Origin: Pseudomonas fluorescens Q2-87
Lineage (GTDB): Bacteria > Pseudomonadota > Gammaproteobacteria > Pseudomonadales > Pseudomonadaceae
Assembly: GCF_000281895.1 (NCBI RefSeq)
Contig: NZ_CM001558.1
Span: forward strand, 3,972,556-4,036,555
Length of the DNA stretch: 64,000 nucleotides
Direction of reading: 5' to 3'
In this document: positions 62,671-64,000 of the stretch, one piece after another
How the letters are laid out: each line of letters starts with the position of its first letter
Position numbering within the stretch: position 1 is the first letter of the stretch
Translations under genes and position numbers: made by a program
Notes under the pieces: generated by a model
What the model was told of the DNA's origin: nothing
Databases searched by the model: none
What the model saw: the letters and a program-made list of their open reading frames with translations, nothing else

Positions 62671-62697
62671 CAAACACTTGTTTGAAACATACGTTTC
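62671..62697. promoter_or_regulatory. two adjoining PsrA operators
   Basis: CAAAC-ACTT-GTTTG (62671-62684) agrees with the PsrA consensus; GAAAC-ATAC-GTTTC (62684-62697) is a second palindrome of the same form sharing one base. They begin 15 bases before psrA, so autorepression is expected. Confidence 0.8.
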
Positions 62698-62850
62698 AGC
62701 CCATGGGTTTGTCAAGCCTGCCCGGGCGTTTTGCGAACGTCCGGTCAGTTATTTAACCATCTTTTCCCGGACGGTAGCCACCTCTCCTCCAGATGCCCCT
62801 CCGACCGTCCAGCGGCCTGAGAAAAAAGGAGGATTGCCAAGCGGCGTCCA

Positions 62851-62885
62851 CTGTATATAATCCCAGTCACTGTATAAAAAGACAG
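62851..62885. promoter_or_regulatory. tandem LexA (SOS) boxes upstream of lexA
   Basis: CTGTATATAATCCCAG (62851-62866) and CTGTATAAAAAGACAG (62870-62885) both fit CTG-N10-CAG, 19 bases apart and just upstream of lexA. They imply the usual autoregulation of lexA-sulA. Confidence 0.93.
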
Positions 62886-62895
62886 AGCGCTCATT

Positions 62896-63504
62896 ATGAT
62901 AAAGCTGACGCCACGCCAAGCAGAGATTCTGGCCTTCATCAAACGCTGCCTCGAAGACAACGGCTATCCGCCGACCCGTGCGGAAATCGCCCAGGAACTG
63001 GGTTTCAAGTCGCCCAACGCGGCTGAGGAACACCTCAAGGCGCTGGCCCGCAAGGGCGCTATCGAAATGACCCCGGGCGCATCCCGTGGCATTCGCATCC
63101 CTGGCTTCGAAGCCAAGGCCGACGAAACCACCCTTCCGATCATCGGCCGGGTAGCGGCAGGCGCCCCGATCCTCGCCCAGCAACATGTCGAGGAGTCCTG
63201 CAATATCAATCCATCGTTCTTCCATCCGCGAGCTGACTATCTCCTTCGCGTACATGGCATGAGCATGAAGGACATCGGCATCTTCGACGGCGATCTCCTG
63301 GCCGTGCATACCACCCGCGAGGCCCGCAACGGCCAGATCGTCGTGGCACGAATCGGCGACGAGGTCACCGTCAAGCGCTTCAAGCGCGACGGCAGCAAGG
63401 TCTGGCTCATTGCCGAGAACCCCGAATTCGCCCCCATTGAAGTAAACCTGAAAGATCAGGACCTGGTCATCGAAGGCTTGAGCGTCGGCGTCATTCGCCG
63501 CTAA
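62896..63504 (+). CDS. lexA: SOS repressor LexA
   Basis: 202 residues. Winged-helix domain 1-70 ([34 protein letters not shown]), cleavage site AAGAPI (A88-G89), catalytic Ser123 (HGMSMKD) and Lys160 (EVTVKRF). RecA-stimulated self-cleavage induces the SOS genes. Followed by sulA after 10 bases. Confidence 0.97.
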   Translation: MIKLTPRQAEILAFIKRCLEDNGYPPTRAEIAQELGFKSPNAAEEHLKALARKGAIEMTPGASRGIRIPGFEAKADETTLPIIGRVAAGAPILAQQHVEESCNINPSFFHPRADYLLRVHGMSMKDIGIFDGDLLAVHTTREARNGQIVVARIGDEVTVKRFKRDGSKVWLIAENPEFAPIEVNLKDQDLVIEGLSVGVIRR

Positions 63505-63514
63505 AGGAGGCTTT

Positions 63515-63988
63515 ATGCAGTTCCCTCACACACCACAGCACACACAACTTCCGCTGTTCGAGGCATTCATGGCCCAACCGCTGGTTCCAGTTCTGAAAGA
63601 GGTCATCGAGTCGCCCTGGGGCGTCGAGCCCGAGCCTTTTAGTGAACTGTCGTTACGTGGTGCGGCTGGGAGCTGCCTGAACCTTCTGGCGCCGGTTCTG
63701 CGAGAACTCAGCCAGGACCAGGATGCTCGCTGGTTGACGCTGATTGCTCCACCGGCCAGCGTTACCCAGGCCTGGTTGCGGGACGCTGGCCTGAATCGTG
63801 AGCGCATCCTGCTGTTGCAACCGCGAGGCACTCAAAGCGCCCAGCAGTTGACCTGCGAAGCCTTGCGCCTGGGTCGCAGTCACACAGTGGTCAGTTGGCT
63901 CAACCCGTTGACCACGACAGCGCGGCAACAGTTGATCAGCGCCGCCCGCATTGGGGACGCACAAAGCCTGAATATTCGATTGGGCTAA
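63515..63988 (+). CDS. sulA: SOS cell-division inhibitor SulA
   Basis: 157 residues. FSELSLRGAAGSCLNLLAPVLRELS and WLTLIAPPASVTQAWLRDAGL match SulA; it binds FtsZ and stops septum formation during SOS. AAGGAGG precedes the ATG; controlled by the LexA boxes upstream of lexA, the normal Pseudomonas arrangement. The last residues are complete within the window. Confidence 0.93.
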   Translation: MQFPHTPQHTQLPLFEAFMAQPLVPVLKEVIESPWGVEPEPFSELSLRGAAGSCLNLLAPVLRELSQDQDARWLTLIAPPASVTQAWLRDAGLNRERILLLQPRGTQSAQQLTCEALRLGRSHTVVSWLNPLTTTARQQLISAARIGDAQSLNIRLG

Positions 63989-64000
63989 AGCAGGTGCGGG

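Overview
The window comes from a Pseudomonas of the P. fluorescens group. The evidence is the gene order of the right half (dusA-tal-rssC-rssB, mlaA, queF, copR-copS, lolC-lolD-lolE, sthA, apbE, mfd, nagZ, psrA-lexA-sulA), the high GC content, and inverted pairs of Pseudomonas-type REP sequences between genes. This assignment rests on recognised protein families and order; no database was searched. I saw no tRNA, rRNA, IS element or CRISPR array.

Bases 1 to about 33,350 are most of a P2-like prophage (Peduovirus type) whose right end abuts the 5' end of dusA. Its left end lies outside the window. The structural genes are nearly complete and in P2 order: portal Q and terminase P leftward; then scaffold/protease O, capsid N, M, L, X, holin, endolysin, nested Rz/Rz1, R, S, V, W, J, I, tail fibre H, chaperone G, sheath FI, tube FII, E and frameshifted E+E', tape measure T, U and D rightward. 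Three copies of a dyad TTGTA-N11-TACA lie in front of P/O, V and FI and are probably the late-activator sites. The activator candidate, an Ogr-type zinc-finger protein, lies in the early operon rather than after D.

The control region (24.9-25.3 kb) has a leftward repressor gene and a rightward early promoter whose spacer is filled by a palindromic operator. The repressor gene is followed in the same direction by three cargo genes: an exported YebY-like protein, a 70-residue protein and a KAP-family P-loop NTPase. This suggests a cargo operon expressed in the lysogen, and it is my main candidate for an undescribed, possibly anti-phage, system. Further AT-rich cargo is the truncated DUF4062-type gene at the left edge and a membrane-anchored moron between S and V.

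The early operon (25.3-32.1 kb) encodes small regulators, Ogr, a 950-residue primase-helicase in place of the P2 rolling-circle gpA, a series of small unknown genes and a PrtN-like protein, and meets the convergent integrase. Three of the small-gene units are each preceded by a hairpin with changing stem but constant CGGCAA loop, followed by an almost constant ribosome-binding cassette.

The right half (33.4-64 kb) is ordinary core genome: tRNA modification (dusA, queF), pentose phosphate (tal), stress signalling (rssB/rssC), outer-membrane lipid and lipoprotein transport (mlaA, lolCDE), copper response (cupredoxin, copRS), redox and sugar metabolism (sthA, apbE, GAPDH), repair and SOS (mfd, lexA, sulA), cell-wall recycling (nagZ) and the PsrA regulator. 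Several regulatory sites are legible: tandem LexA boxes, PsrA boxes, a CopR box and several intrinsic terminators.
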